Assembly (NCBI RefSeq): GCF_000377765.1
Contig: NZ_KB898664.1
Span: 231,489-295,488 of the forward strand
Source of the DNA: Gracilibacillus lacisalsi DSM 19029
GTDB lineage: Bacteria; Bacillota; Bacilli; Bacillales; Amphibacillaceae
Reading direction: 5' to 3'
DNA length: 64,000 nucleotides
Shown: positions 55,980-64,000 of the stretch, one piece after another
Numbering within the stretch: position 1 is the first letter of the stretch
Layout of the letters: each line of letters starts with the position of its first letter
Made by a program: the position numbers and the translations under genes
Notes under the pieces: model-generated
Seen by the model: the letters and a program-made list of their open reading frames with translations, nothing else
Database searches by the model: none
What the model was told of the DNA's origin: nothing

Positions 55980-56055
55980 TGTAATTTCATGCTAGCGTTG
56001 TAGTTGAAGGGCAAGTCCCACGGAAAGGGAGTGAACAGCCGGAGTGATGGTCAAC
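55980..56055 (-). repeat. Partial family B half with the host-repeat end
   Basis: TTCATGCTAGCGTTGTAG is the reverse complement of the start of the 12201 repeat. It is followed by CCCACGGAAAGGGA and AGCCGGAGTGATGGT, matching the reverse complement of 12058-12095. Thus one half of the 12-kb arrangement recurs here inverted. Confidence 0.7.
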
Positions 56056-56157
56056 GAGTCGACATATTTCATAATGGCTACTAGAGAAATCGCAGGTCTA
56101 GTTAGCATTTAGTAATAAGCATTGGGCAAGGTTTGCCGGTTTTTCTTATTAAAACGG

Positions 56158-56186
56158 TTGACCTATTTTTACTGGTATATTATAAT
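56158..56186 (+). promoter_or_regulatory. rpsU promoter
   Basis: TTGACC, a 17-base spacer and a perfect TATAAT, 73 bases before rpsU. Confidence 0.8.
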
Positions 56187-56195
56187 TGCAAAGAG

Positions 56196-56217
56196 ACATA
56201 TGTATCTATACATATGT
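56196..56217. promoter_or_regulatory. Perfect palindrome at the start of the rpsU transcript
   Basis: ACATATGTAT-CT-ATACATATGT begins about ten bases after the -10 box, so it is the first element of the 5' leader. It could be a DNA operator or an RNA hairpin for control of S21 synthesis. Confidence 0.5.
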
Positions 56218-56258
56218 TTGATTAATTTTGTTGATGCTTCGGAGGGAGGGAAATTAGC

Positions 56259-56435
56259 ATGTCTAACACAACTCGCGTTCGTAAAAACGAGTCACTTGAA
56301 GATGCTCTTCGTCGCTTTAAACGTAGTGTATCAAAATCTGGTACATTATCTGAATATCGTAAGCGTGAATTTTATGAAAAACCTAGTGTTCGCCGTAAGA
56401 AAAAATCGGAGGCAGCTAGAAAGCGTAAATTTTAA
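56259..56435 (+). CDS. rpsU: 30S ribosomal protein S21
   Basis: A 58-residue, very basic protein: [40 protein letters not shown], and the tail [18 protein letters not shown], the standard S21. GGAGGGAGGG precedes the ATG. A longer overlapping frame in another phase here is a shadow. It is followed by yqeY after 18 bases, as in B. subtilis. Confidence 0.97.
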   Translation: MSNTTRVRKNESLEDALRRFKRSVSKSGTLSEYRKREFYEKPSVRRKKKSEAARKRKF

Positions 56436-56453
56436 AGAGGGTGTAATGAAATA

Positions 56454-56900
56454 ATGGCAATCGTTGAACTTTTGAACCAGGATATGAAGCAGGCGATGAA
56501 GGATAAAGATAAAGTTAAATTAGGTGTAATTAGAATGGTCAAAGCATCGATGCAAAATGAAGCCATTAAATTACAGAAAGATGCATTGTCTGAAGAAGAA
56601 GAATTAACGGTTTTAGCGAGAGAGCTAAAGCAAAGAAAAGATTCCCTCCATGAATTTAAAGAAGCTGAACGCGAAGATCTTGTAAGCAAGTTGGAAGATG
56701 AAATTAACATAATACAAGCTTATATGCCTGAACAACTTTCTGATGAAGAGTTAGAGGAAATAGTTGTTCAGACGATCGAGGAAGTTCAAGCTCAATCAAA
56801 AAAAGATATGGGAAAAGTGATGAGTGCGCTAATGCCTAAAGTAAAAGGTAAAGCAGAAGGCTCAAGAGTGAATCAATTGGTTCAAAAGAACTTATCATAA
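56454..56900 (+). CDS. yqeY: GatB/YqeY domain protein
   Basis: A 148-residue all-helical protein, [20 protein letters not shown], then [32 protein letters not shown] and the [20 protein letters not shown] tail found at the end of GatB, where it contacts tRNA. The stand-alone form is of unknown function and follows rpsU across bacilli. AAGAGGGTG lies before the ATG. Confidence 0.95.
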   Translation: MAIVELLNQDMKQAMKDKDKVKLGVIRMVKASMQNEAIKLQKDALSEEEELTVLARELKQRKDSLHEFKEAEREDLVSKLEDEINIIQAYMPEQLSDEELEEIVVQTIEEVQAQSKKDMGKVMSALMPKVKGKAEGSRVNQLVQKNLS

Positions 56901-56927
56901 ACGGACAAAATGAATTCATTCATCTAT

Positions 56928-56966
56928 AAGACCCTTGACTTATTGAATAAGTTAAGGGTCTTTTTA
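56928..56966 (+). terminator. rpsU–yqeY terminator
   Basis: AAGACCCTTGACTTA pairs with TAAGTTAAGGGTCTT (one mismatch) and is followed by TTTTT. Confidence 0.9.
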
Positions 56967-56970
56967 ACAA

Positions 56971-57085
56971 GACAAGAAAATAAAAAATTTGCGCAGATGT
57001 CTAGCTTAGCGCGCCCAAAAACTAGGCGACTTCACGAATCGCCCTCCGATAAGTCATCATCGGTTCGCTTTTCTTACAAGGATAG
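56971..57085 (+). repeat. Intergenic repeat, family A, copy 2 (shortened)
   Basis: TTTGCGCAGATGTCTAGCTT, CGCCCAAAAACTAGGCGACT, TCACGAATCGCCCTCCGATA and TCGGTTCGCTTTTCT match copies 1 and 3, then similarity stops. It fills most of the gene-free stretch 56901-57296; the rest is A/T-rich leader. Confidence 0.9.
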
Positions 57086-57296
57086 GAAGTATAAAGGTTG
57101 GTTCTCTTTCCTTAACAAATGTGATGGTAGGGTATATGTATATACAAATATATAAGTGAAAAGTTTTTCTCGTAGATATAAGTATGATAAACTGAATGCG
57201 TTGACATAAGTTTTTTGTCCATTAATGAAACTTTTTATACATATTTTTCGTATGAATACTTAGATGTCAAAGCACTTAGTGAAGGGAGGGTGGGAT

Positions 57297-58631
57297 TTGA
57301 AAAAATACGTATCTGTGTTGTTGGTCTCGATATCGATCATTACAGCTCTATTTACCTTCACCAATAGTTTTCAAACGGAAGTACTTGCTGAAGACAGTGG
57401 AGAAGGTAAACTTGTTTATGTTATACCTATAGAAAACGAGGTAGAACGTGGCTTAGAAGCGTTTATTAGAAGGACAACAACGGAGGCAACTGAAAATAAT
57501 GCAGATCATATAATTTTCGAAATTAATACCCCTGGAGGTCGAGTAGATGCTGCAGAATATATTGGCGAAATATTGCAGGATTTAGAGATCGAAACGACTT
57601 CATTTATTACAGTCAGAGCACTTTCTGCAGGCTCTTATATTGCTTTAAATACGGATAATATTTATATGAAACCTCAAACAAGCATGGGAGCAAGTGGTGT
57701 CATTAATTCAGATGGTACGGCAGCTGACCAAAAAGCACAATCAGCATGGGTTGCAAGTATGAGAGGGGCAGCTAGCTCTAAAGACAGAGATCCATTATAT
57801 GCAGAAGCTATGGCAAATGCTGAAATTGATTTACCTGAATATGGTGCCCCTGAGGGTGATTTCCTAACTTTGGATGCTAATAATGCAGTGGAAGTAGGTT
57901 ATGCCCAAGGGATTGTAAGTCACAGGGCAGAGTTATTAAGTAATCTATCCTTAGCAGATGCGGAAATCATTGAAACTGAACCAACTGCTGCAGAAGGTTT
58001 AGCTCGTTTTTTGACAAATCCGATAGTTGTACCGATACTGTTATCGTTAGCAAGTATTGGTTTAATTGTGGAATTGTATTCCCCTGGTTTCGGGATTCCA
58101 GGCTCCATTGGAATAGCCTCATTGGTTTTATATTTTTATGGACATATCATAGCTGGTCTAGCAGGTTATGAAGCAATTGTTTTACTTATATTAGGGATTG
58201 TTTTAATTATTATTGAAATATTTGCACCGGGGGGGATTCTCGGCTTCATTGGTATTGGTGCGATAGTAGCTTCATTATTTATGTCGACTGATGATCCTGG
58301 GCATATGGCGATGAGTATTGCTATTGCACTTATTGCAAGTATTATTGTAGCTGTTATTTTATTTAAAACGATTGGTTTGGAGAAAGGGGTTTTCAGGCAT
58401 GTTATTCTAAAAGACTCAACAACTACAGAGCAAGGATATGTCTCTAGTGTAAACCGATTAGAATTAATTGGTCAGGAAGGTGTTACGGTTACACCACTAA
58501 GGCCATCAGGAACTGCAGAGTTTGGTGATGAAAGGCTAGATGTGGTGTCAGAAGGAGCGTTTATTGATGTGGACACACCGATAAAAATCATTAAAGTCGA
58601 AGGTTCACGTCTTGTAGTAAGAAAAATATAA
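57297..58631 (+). CDS. NfeD-family membrane protein with SppA-like protease domain (YqeZ)
   Basis: A 444-residue protein starting at TTG after GGGAGGG. A signal peptide (VSVLLVSISIITALFTF, cut near VLAED) leads to a ClpP/SppA-like domain (about 40-235) with NTPGGRVDAAEYI and LSAGSYIAL, where Ser is the likely nucleophile. Five membrane helices and a C-terminal NfeD beta-barrel (about 375-444: EQGYVSS to VVRKI) follow. The gene is coupled with floA, and such NfeD proteins work with flotillin-like proteins in membrane microdomains. Confidence 0.9.
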   Translation: MKKYVSVLLVSISIITALFTFTNSFQTEVLAEDSGEGKLVYVIPIENEVERGLEAFIRRTTTEATENNADHIIFEINTPGGRVDAAEYIGEILQDLEIETTSFITVRALSAGSYIALNTDNIYMKPQTSMGASGVINSDGTAADQKAQSAWVASMRGAASSKDRDPLYAEAMANAEIDLPEYGAPEGDFLTLDANNAVEVGYAQGIVSHRAELLSNLSLADAEIIETEPTAAEGLARFLTNPIVVPILLSLASIGLIVELYSPGFGIPGSIGIASLVLYFYGHIIAGLAGYEAIVLLILGIVLIIIEIFAPGGILGFIGIGAIVASLFMSTDDPGHMAMSIAIALIASIIVAVILFKTIGLEKGVFRHVILKDSTTTEQGYVSSVNRLELIGQEGVTVTPLRPSGTAEFGDERLDVVSEGAFIDVDTPIKIIKVEGSRLVVRKI

Positions 58632-58657
58632 ACTTTTAATTTCTAGGAGGATGTAGT

Positions 58658-59656
58658 ATGGAAGGATTTGGAGATATTTTTCCAATTATTATTATTGGGC
58701 TGATTGTCATTGCAGTTGCTATTCTATTTACCTTTATTCCGGTAATGCTGTGGATTAGTGCACTTGCAGCAGGTGTTAGAGTAAGTATTTTTACGTTGGT
58801 TGGGATGCGCTTGAGAAGGGTTGTTCCTTCGCGAGTTATTAACCCGCTAATTAAAGCGCACAAAGCAGGGTTAGATGTTACGACAAACCAATTAGAAAGC
58901 CACTTTTTAGCTGGTGGTAATGTTGACCGAGTTGTTAATGCGTTAATTGCTGCACAACGAGCAAATATTGAGTTGAGTTTTGAGCGTTGTGCTGCGATTG
59001 ACTTAGCTGGTCGTGACGTATTAGAAGCGGTACAAATGAGTGTTAATCCGAAAGTAATTGAAACACCTTTTATTGCAGGTATTTCAATGGATGGTATTGA
59101 AGTAAAAGCGAAAGCACGAATTACTGTTCGAGCAAACATTGATCGACTCGTCGGTGGTGCTGGTGAAGATACAGTTATTGCCCGTGTTGGTGAAGGTGTC
59201 GTAAGTACTATTGGTAGCTCAGAAGCACATACGAAAGTGCTAGAAAATCCCGACTCTATTTCTCATAACGTTTTAAACCGTGGATTAGATGCTGGTACTG
59301 CTTTTGAAATCTTATCAATCGATATTGCCGATGTTGACATCGGTAAAAATATTGGTGCGATTTTACAAACAGACCAAGCCGAAGCAGATAAAAACATCGC
59401 CCAAGCAAAAGCAGAAGAACGTCGTGCAATGGCAGTTGCCCAAGAACAAGAAATGGTTGCAAAAGTTCAAGAAATGCGTGCTAAAGTGGTCGAAGCCGAA
59501 GCAGATGTACCAAAGGCACTTGCAGAAGCCTTGCGTTCTGGCAATATGGGTGTCATGGATTATATGAATTATAAGAATATTGATGCTGATACAGATATGC
59601 GTGATTCTATTGGTAAATTAACAGAAACAGACAACGAAGAAGAAGACAACAAGTAA
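58658..59656 (+). CDS. floA: FloA flotillin-like lipid-raft scaffold
   Basis: A 332-residue protein. A single membrane segment ([20 protein letters not shown]) is followed by a SPFH-like domain with [20 protein letters not shown] and [19 protein letters not shown], then Ala/Glu-rich coiled coil ([21 protein letters not shown]) and an acidic tail. It matches B. subtilis FloA (YqfA). CTAGGAGG precedes the ATG, 26 bases after the NfeD gene. It organises fluid membrane domains and affects signalling proteins. Confidence 0.96.
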   Translation: MEGFGDIFPIIIIGLIVIAVAILFTFIPVMLWISALAAGVRVSIFTLVGMRLRRVVPSRVINPLIKAHKAGLDVTTNQLESHFLAGGNVDRVVNALIAAQRANIELSFERCAAIDLAGRDVLEAVQMSVNPKVIETPFIAGISMDGIEVKAKARITVRANIDRLVGGAGEDTVIARVGEGVVSTIGSSEAHTKVLENPDSISHNVLNRGLDAGTAFEILSIDIADVDIGKNIGAILQTDQAEADKNIAQAKAEERRAMAVAQEQEMVAKVQEMRAKVVEAEADVPKALAEALRSGNMGVMDYMNYKNIDADTDMRDSIGKLTETDNEEEDNK

Positions 59657-59735
59657 GGATCCTCATAGGGGCTTTCTTGGTTAGAAGGCGTAAATTGCTA
59701 ATAGCTGTTGAATAGTCCCTGAAAGGAAGATGTAT

Positions 59736-60245
59736 ATGGATGAATTGTTAAGTTTTATTGTTCCGATAATAGCAATAGTGATTTGGCTTTTCGGACTGTT
59801 AAAATCTAAAGAGGAAGAGCAGAATCAAAAGAGACCACAAAGACCTGTTCAACAAAAAACTAGTCATACGCAACAGCCAAGAACCGAAACAACAACACAA
59901 ACTGTTCCTGATTTTCAAACAATCGGTACCAATACTGATTCAACGGATTCTGGACAAGAGACATTTGCTCAACAAAAGGAAAAGCAAATGGAAAAGTTAA
60001 AGGAAAAAATCCATCACGCAGAAAATATTCGGGATAAATCGAAAGACCAGGAGCTAGGTAAGCATGATGCCATTAAGGATGGTCCGCCGCCAAGAGCGTA
60101 TCGAAAAGATAGTAAAGAACAGATTTCTTTATCAGTTGAAAAAAACTTAACATCAAAAGGAATAGCTCAAGGTATTATTATGTCAGAAGTATTGGGACCG
60201 CCACGCGCCTATCAAAAAAGAAAATATTATCGGAACTATCGTTAA
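59736..60245 (+). CDS. Membrane-anchored hydrophilic protein in the yqfB position
   Basis: A 169-residue protein with one N-terminal helix (LLSFIVPIIAIVIWLFGLL) followed by a Gln/Lys/Thr-rich, likely disordered cytoplasmic or external part and a basic end. Two copies of a short motif, GPPPRAY and LGPPRAY, lie near residues 110 and 160. The second ATG is chosen because AAAGGAAG is properly spaced from it. Placed between floA and yqfC, where B. subtilis has yqfB, but I cannot show homology. Function unknown. Confidence 0.6.
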   Translation: MDELLSFIVPIIAIVIWLFGLLKSKEEEQNQKRPQRPVQQKTSHTQQPRTETTTQTVPDFQTIGTNTDSTDSGQETFAQQKEKQMEKLKEKIHHAENIRDKSKDQELGKHDAIKDGPPPRAYRKDSKEQISLSVEKNLTSKGIAQGIIMSEVLGPPRAYQKRKYYRNYR

Positions 60246-60278
60246 AAAAGTCGAATGGGAAACCATTCGACTTTTTTA
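60244..60278 (+). terminator. Rho-independent terminator of the nfeD–floA cluster
   Basis: AAAAAAGTCGAATGG pairs perfectly with CCATTCGACTTTTTT around GAAA; strong in both directions. Confidence 0.92.
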
Positions 60279-60403
60279 TGTTATAGGGAATTATGAAATT
60301 TCTTGTATTTGAACTCGCCACGGTGGAATAAGCCAAGTTACTACCTCGTATATATTAGAGTGGTGGTCAAGCTGTTGCCATTTTGAAAGCTAGCTTGTAC
60401 AGG

Positions 60404-60543
60404 AAACCATCGCTGCGGCTGTCCACTTCGACTCCTGTGGGATCAGCGTGATCTGAAGATCCACTTTTGTAAAGCGATCTTCTTTACAAAAGTTAGCTGA
60501 AGACACGCCCCACGGAAAGCGAAGTGGGCAAGCCGCAGCGGTT
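60404..60543. repeat. Palindromic repeat, family B, copy 4 (inverted)
   Basis: Arms CGCTGCGGCT/AGCCGCAGCG enclose CCACTTCGACTCCTGTGGGA and CCCCACGGAAAGCGAAGTGG. The core, read on the minus strand, is CTTCAGCTAACT, hairpin TTTGTAAAG/CTTTACAAA, AGTGGATCTTCAG. It belongs to the 629-base gene-free stretch 60246-60874. Confidence 0.85.
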
Positions 60544-60559
60544 GTTGCGCCTATTATTC

Positions 60560-60580
60560 ATGTCAAAATAACTACTTTGG
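60560..60580 (+). repeat. Fragment of the host repeat
   Basis: CATGTCAAAATAACTACTTT equals a piece of the reverse complement of 16188-16212 and resembles 12366-12380. It stands here without the rest of that repeat. Confidence 0.6.
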
Positions 60581-60618
60581 ACAGGACCGGGTGGGCTTTC
60601 CCGTTTTTTCTTATTTGT

Positions 60619-60790
60619 AAGGAAAGCATAAAATTTGCGCAGATGTCTAGCTCCGAGCGCCCAAAAACTAGGCGACTTCATGAATCGCCCTCCGATAAGT
60701 CATCATCGATTCACTTTTCTCAGTGATTCCTTTATCTCAGTTGATTAGTTCCAGCCGTTATGTTTTTAAGCGGGGCGCTCTGCACTTTTC
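60619..60790 (+). repeat. Intergenic repeat, family A, copy 3
   Basis: Same as copy 1: TTTGCGCAGATGTCTAGCTC, CGCCCAAAAACTAGGCGACT, AATCGCCCTCCGATAAGTCA, and CAGTGATTCCTTTATCTCAG, with a few base changes and a similar GC-rich end (GGGGCGCTCTGCACTTTTCT). Confidence 0.9.
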
Positions 60791-60874
60791 TGATTTGTCT
60801 TTCATCAGTTGTGTATAACTGTTCTTAAATTTGTATATTTTCATAGAATGTAGTTGAGGGGAGGCATATGCACA

Positions 60875-61156
60875 GTGAAAAAGATAAAAGAAAAATTTAT
60901 GACTGCCTTTACACGTACATTTGATTTGCCTTCTGAAGTAACGCTAGAATTGCCGCGGATTACAATGATCGGATCCATTCATGCGTACATAGAAAATCAT
61001 CAAGGCCTTATCATCTTTTCTTCTACCGAATTGCTTTTAAAAGTTCACCAAGGACATGTTCGAATAAAAGGAGAAGATTTTGTCTTGAAAACCATGATAG
61101 ATAAAGACATTTTACTAGAAGGTAATATAAAAGATGTCACCTTTGAGCAATCGTAA
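60875..61156 (+). CDS. yqfC: Sporulation protein YqfC
   Basis: A 93-residue protein (KKIKEKFMTAFTRTFDLPSE, then ITMIGSIHAYIENHQGLIIF) of the YabP/YqfC family, a small beta-rich sporulation protein made in the mother cell. GTG 60875 is taken as the start, with GGGGAGG 12 bases ahead, which is rather far; no ATG fits in frame. It is followed by yqfD, and the pair is required for normal sporulation in B. subtilis. Confidence 0.88.
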   Translation: MKKIKEKFMTAFTRTFDLPSEVTLELPRITMIGSIHAYIENHQGLIIFSSTELLLKVHQGHVRIKGEDFVLKTMIDKDILLEGNIKDVTFEQS

Positions 61157-61181
61157 AGTCTGAATTCGGAGGGAAGGGCTT

Positions 61182-62387
61182 ATGTTTTTCAAACGCAAAA
61201 ATTGGTTATCAGGATATATCACAATTGAAATTAAAGGTCAGTATCCAGAGCGTTTTTTTGATTTGTGTGCAAAATATCATATTCCATCCTGGGATATCAA
61301 AAAAAAGAGTGAAACAATCGCATTGGGGAAAATAAAATTATCCGATTTGCCTAAACTAAGGGTAGTAAAAAGAAAAACAATTTTCAAAGTATATTTTAAA
61401 GGGAAAAATGGACTACCTTTTTTTCTTCGTCACTTACTTTTTCAAAAACCATTATTAATTGGGTTCTTTGTTGCCATGGCAGTTATTTTTTTCTTGTCTA
61501 ATATCGTTTGGCGAATTGATGTGTCAGGTTTGGATGAAGAAATTGAAAACAAAGTCATTCAACAATTAGAAGAATATGGTGTAGAAGAGGGTAGCTTTCA
61601 GTGGAATATAGATTCACCAGCTTCTATCCAAAAACAGTTATTAACGGATGTTCCAGAATTATTATGGATTGGTGTGAAAAAGAGTGGGTCTGCTTTTCAT
61701 CTCGAAGGTGTTGAAAAAACAATAGTTGAAAAAGAAGAAGAGGAAGCAGCAGGACACTTAGTAGCCACAAAAGAAGGTGTTATTGAAGATTTATTTGTTT
61801 CTAGAGGACAACCTCTCGTAAGAACCAATGATGTTGTCTATCCTGGAGATATTTTAGTATCTGCATATCTAAATGAGTCGGAGGAAGATGATGAAGAAGA
61901 AGAACGAAAGCCTGTGGCAGCAGAGGGAGAGGTAATTGCTAAAGTATGGTATAAAAGTGAAGTGACCATACCGTTGGACAACCAGTATCAAGTACTCAAT
62001 GGTAAAACAGAACAAAAACATTATTTACATGCTTCTAAATATTTAATTCCGATCTGGAATTTTAAAAATCCTGAATATAAACATTATCAAGTCGACATTG
62101 AAGAAAAAAATTTTTATTTTTTAAAATGGAAACTCCCAATCAGTTATATAAACCAAACAATATATGAAGCAGAATTGAAAGAGGAACAACTTAGTGAAGA
62201 TAAAGCAAAGGAAATTGCATTAGAACAAGGCAGAAGACAGTTAAGGAGAGAAATTCCACATGATGCAGAAATTACGGATGAAAAAGTTTTGCACGAAAGT
62301 GTAGAGAGTGGTAAAGTAAAATTAACCTTGTATTATACTGTACTAGAAAATATTGCAAAGAAACAACCAATTACTCAAGGAGATTGA
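61182..62387 (+). CDS. yqfD: Sporulation membrane protein YqfD
   Basis: A 401-residue protein with GGAGGGAAGG before its ATG. An N-terminal cytoplasmic domain (about 1-85, GYITIEIKGQYPERFFDLCA) leads to one membrane helix (LLIGFFVAMAVIFFLSNIVW) and a large external domain with two beta regions, including GEVIAKVWYKSEVTIPL. In B. subtilis it is a mother-cell engulfment and sporulation protein. Its end overlaps the phoH leader. Confidence 0.92.
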   Translation: MFFKRKNWLSGYITIEIKGQYPERFFDLCAKYHIPSWDIKKKSETIALGKIKLSDLPKLRVVKRKTIFKVYFKGKNGLPFFLRHLLFQKPLLIGFFVAMAVIFFLSNIVWRIDVSGLDEEIENKVIQQLEEYGVEEGSFQWNIDSPASIQKQLLTDVPELLWIGVKKSGSAFHLEGVEKTIVEKEEEEAAGHLVATKEGVIEDLFVSRGQPLVRTNDVVYPGDILVSAYLNESEEDDEEEERKPVAAEGEVIAKVWYKSEVTIPLDNQYQVLNGKTEQKHYLHASKYLIPIWNFKNPEYKHYQVDIEEKNFYFLKWKLPISYINQTIYEAELKEEQLSEDKAKEIALEQGRRQLRREIPHDAEITDEKVLHESVESGKVKLTLYYTVLENIAKKQPITQGD

Positions 62388-62389
62388 TT

Positions 62390-63343
62390 ATGTCAGAAGA
62401 TCTAAAGATGATTGATTTACAATTAGAAAATCCGAATGAAGCATTAACACTTTTCGGTACAGAAGATCGACATTTAAAGCAATTAGAAGAACAATTGCAA
62501 GTATCGATAACTTCTCGTGGTGAGCAAATTAGTGTTTCTGGTAGTAATACAGATGTCAAAGTTATTCAAGAAGTTTTAAATGGATTATTAACCATTATTA
62601 GAAAAGGAATCACGATCACAGAGCGAGATGTTATTTATGCAGTAGACCTTGCAAAGAGAGGTAAAATTAACCAATTAGAAACATTATTTGAAGATGAAAT
62701 TACCAAAAATGCAAAAGGCAAATCCATCCGTGTAAAAACTTTAGGGCAGCGCCATTATTTGCAGACGATGAAACAGAATGATCTTGTCTTCGGGATAGGT
62801 CCAGCGGGTACTGGTAAAACATACTTAGCTGTAGTAATGGCTATCCACGCACTAAAAAATGGCAAAGTAAAGCGAATTATTTTAACAAGACCAGCAGTTG
62901 AGGCAGGAGAAAGTTTAGGTTTCTTACCGGGAGATTTAAAGGAGAAAGTCGATCCTTATTTACGACCTTTATATGATGCTTTACATGATGTATTGGGGAC
63001 CGAGCATACGATGCGTTTGATCGAAAGAGGAACGATTGAAATTGCACCCCTTGCTTACATGCGTGGTAGAACGTTAGACGATGCTTTTGTTATTTTAGAT
63101 GAAGCTCAAAATACAACCAATGCACAAATGAAAATGTTTTTAACGCGTTTAGGTTTTGGCTCCAAAATGGTGATTACTGGTGATGTCACTCAAATTGATT
63201 TGCCGCACGGAGTTCAATCAGGTTTAACGGAGGCAAAAGAAAAACTAGTCAATATGAAAGGTATCGGTATTGTTTATTTATCGCAATCTGATGTGGTACG
63301 ACATCCAATAGTACAAAAAATTATTGAAGCTTATGATAATTAA
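62390..63343 (+). CDS. phoH: PhoH family ATPase
   Basis: A 317-residue P-loop protein. After a KH-like N-terminal domain, the PhoH domain contains Walker A GPAGTGKT (about residue 137-144), ILTRPAVEAGESLGFLPGD, and Walker B FVILDEAQNTT. ATG 62390 follows AAGGAG two bases after the yqfD stop. It is proposed to act in RNA metabolism, and is placed next to pgpH and usually ybeY. Confidence 0.95.
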   Translation: MSEDLKMIDLQLENPNEALTLFGTEDRHLKQLEEQLQVSITSRGEQISVSGSNTDVKVIQEVLNGLLTIIRKGITITERDVIYAVDLAKRGKINQLETLFEDEITKNAKGKSIRVKTLGQRHYLQTMKQNDLVFGIGPAGTGKTYLAVVMAIHALKNGKVKRIILTRPAVEAGESLGFLPGDLKEKVDPYLRPLYDALHDVLGTEHTMRLIERGTIEIAPLAYMRGRTLDDAFVILDEAQNTTNAQMKMFLTRLGFGSKMVITGDVTQIDLPHGVQSGLTEAKEKLVNMKGIGIVYLSQSDVVRHPIVQKIIEAYDN

Positions 63344-63348
63344 ATGAA

Positions 63349-63448
63349 ATGGGACTTCCATCATTTGGGGGTCTCACGTATGGATGGTGCCGTGAAAGTT
63401 AAGGTCACTCTCTCCTAAAATATTTCCGAATGGAAAGCCCAAGAGATG
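63349..63448 (+). other. Structured leader before pgpH
   Basis: TGGGACTTCCAT pairs with ATGGAAAGCCCA over a 75-base loop, itself containing CCATCAT.../...ATGGATGG. No T tract follows. It fills the 116-base gap between phoH and pgpH and may be a regulatory mRNA structure. Confidence 0.35.
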
Positions 63449-63459
63449 GGGGAATCGAA

Positions 63460-64000
63460 ATGAAAAAACTTTGGTGGTTAAAACAAAAAGTTGTTTCTTT
63501 TTTTCAGTATAATAAAATTCAATTAGTTACAGCATGCATTGCAATCGCAAGCATCTTTTTTGTTGTAACTTACCAGAATGTTCATACAGAAACGTATGAT
63601 ATAGAAAAGTTTTCTACAGCTAATGAAACTATTCGTTCCCCTATTACGATCGAGAATACCAAAGAAACGGAACGGAGGATTAGAGAAGTAGTCCAATCCG
63701 TGGAGGATCATTTCGAAATTTCGGAAGAAGTGACCGAAGAACAAATTACATATATAAATGAGGTTTTCGAAGCGATAGACAAAATCGAATCAGGAAATAT
63801 CGAATTAGATTCGGAGGAAGAAACCCTTGATTCTGTTTCAGAAAAGATTACTTATCTTGAAAATATAGTTCACGATCAACTACTTCTTGAAGTTGATAGA
63901 ACTACGTTTAGAGCATTATTCCAAGCGACAAATGAAGAAAGAGTATTAGCGAAGGAATTAATTACGACTGCATTATATGACGCGTATTATAATGGCATTA
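63460..64000 (+). CDS. pgpH: PgpH, HD-domain c-di-AMP phosphodiesterase (5' part)
   Basis: The first 180 codons, cut by the window edge. MKKLWWLKQK opens, one membrane helix (LVTACIAIASIFFVVTY) follows, then the extracellular 7TM-HDED domain with SPITIENTKETERRIREVVQ and FRALFQATNEERVLAKELI. In B. subtilis this is YqfF/PgpH, whose HD domain (outside the window) breaks down c-di-AMP. GGGGGA precedes the ATG. Confidence 0.92.
   Translation, partial: MKKLWWLKQKVVSFFQYNKIQLVTACIAIASIFFVVTYQNVHTETYDIEKFSTANETIRSPITIENTKETERRIREVVQSVEDHFEISEEVTEEQITYINEVFEAIDKIESGNIELDSEEETLDSVSEKITYLENIVHDQLLLEVDRTTFRALFQATNEERVLAKELITTALYDAYYNGI

Noticed and set aside
56122-56454. 110-codon frame covering rpsU
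   Set aside because: It is a different phase over the clear S21 gene and promoter; S21 has the ribosome site and the conserved sequence.
60493-60681. 62-codon leftward frame in the repeats before yqfC
   Set aside because: Consists of family B and A repeat sequence and has no ribosome site.

Overview
The window is one continuous piece of a low-GC Firmicutes chromosome, almost certainly a spore-forming member of the Bacillaceae and probably of the halophilic Gracilibacillus/Oceanobacillus side; the genus is a guess from protein flavour. Spore genes are present throughout: a YheC/YheD coat-associated protein, an H-type SASP, gpr, spoIIP, yqxA, yqfC and yqfD. Start codons, strong GGAGG ribosome sites and A/T-rich intergenic DNA fit. 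I saw no tRNA, rRNA, CRISPR array, prophage or intact insertion sequence.

Bases 1 to about 34,700 are an accessory, strain-variable half. It carries a WYL regulator, an SDR oxidoreductase, a membrane protein split by a frame change (4118-5256), a DUF421 protein, an MFS exporter, a patatin-like lipase, a type I toxin locus (10057-10268) and a CoA-disulfide reductase. A 4.2-kb segment (12201-16450) is bounded by inverted copies of one intergenic repeat and contains a DUF2515 protein, a zinc-ribbon protein and a SpoIISA-type toxin with two small downstream ORFs. Next come a TetR-controlled ABC exporter, a 1960-residue wall-anchored lamin-tail/metallophosphoesterase protein, a SAM-riboswitch-controlled MetE-like methyltransferase, a phosphoesterase/CPBP protease/lipoprotein cluster, the divergent Ku and LigD end-joining genes, sspH and a diguanylate cyclase.

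Bases about 34,800 to the end are the conserved Bacillus block in the order known from B. subtilis: comER (divergent), comEA-comEB-comEC, yqzM, holA, rpsT, gpr-spoIIP-yqxA, lepA, hemW, hrcA-grpE-dnaK-dnaJ with CIRCE, prmA-rsmE-mtaB, rpsU-yqeY, yqeZ-type nfeD, floA, a yqfB-position gene, yqfC-yqfD-phoH and the start of pgpH. These serve DNA uptake, replication, spore germination and engulfment, heat shock, ribosome modification and assembly, and membrane organisation.

The most unusual material is intergenic. Several families of palindromic repeats recur at about 12.1-12.4, 16.2-16.5, 55.5-56.1, 57.0 and 60.4-60.8 kb. One family keeps constant arms while its central hairpin changes sequence but stays self-complementary. 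At 16.2 kb a copy lies inside a longer repeat whose other copy at 12.3 kb lacks it, so an empty and a filled site can be compared. All assignments are by eye from sequence; none was checked by database search.
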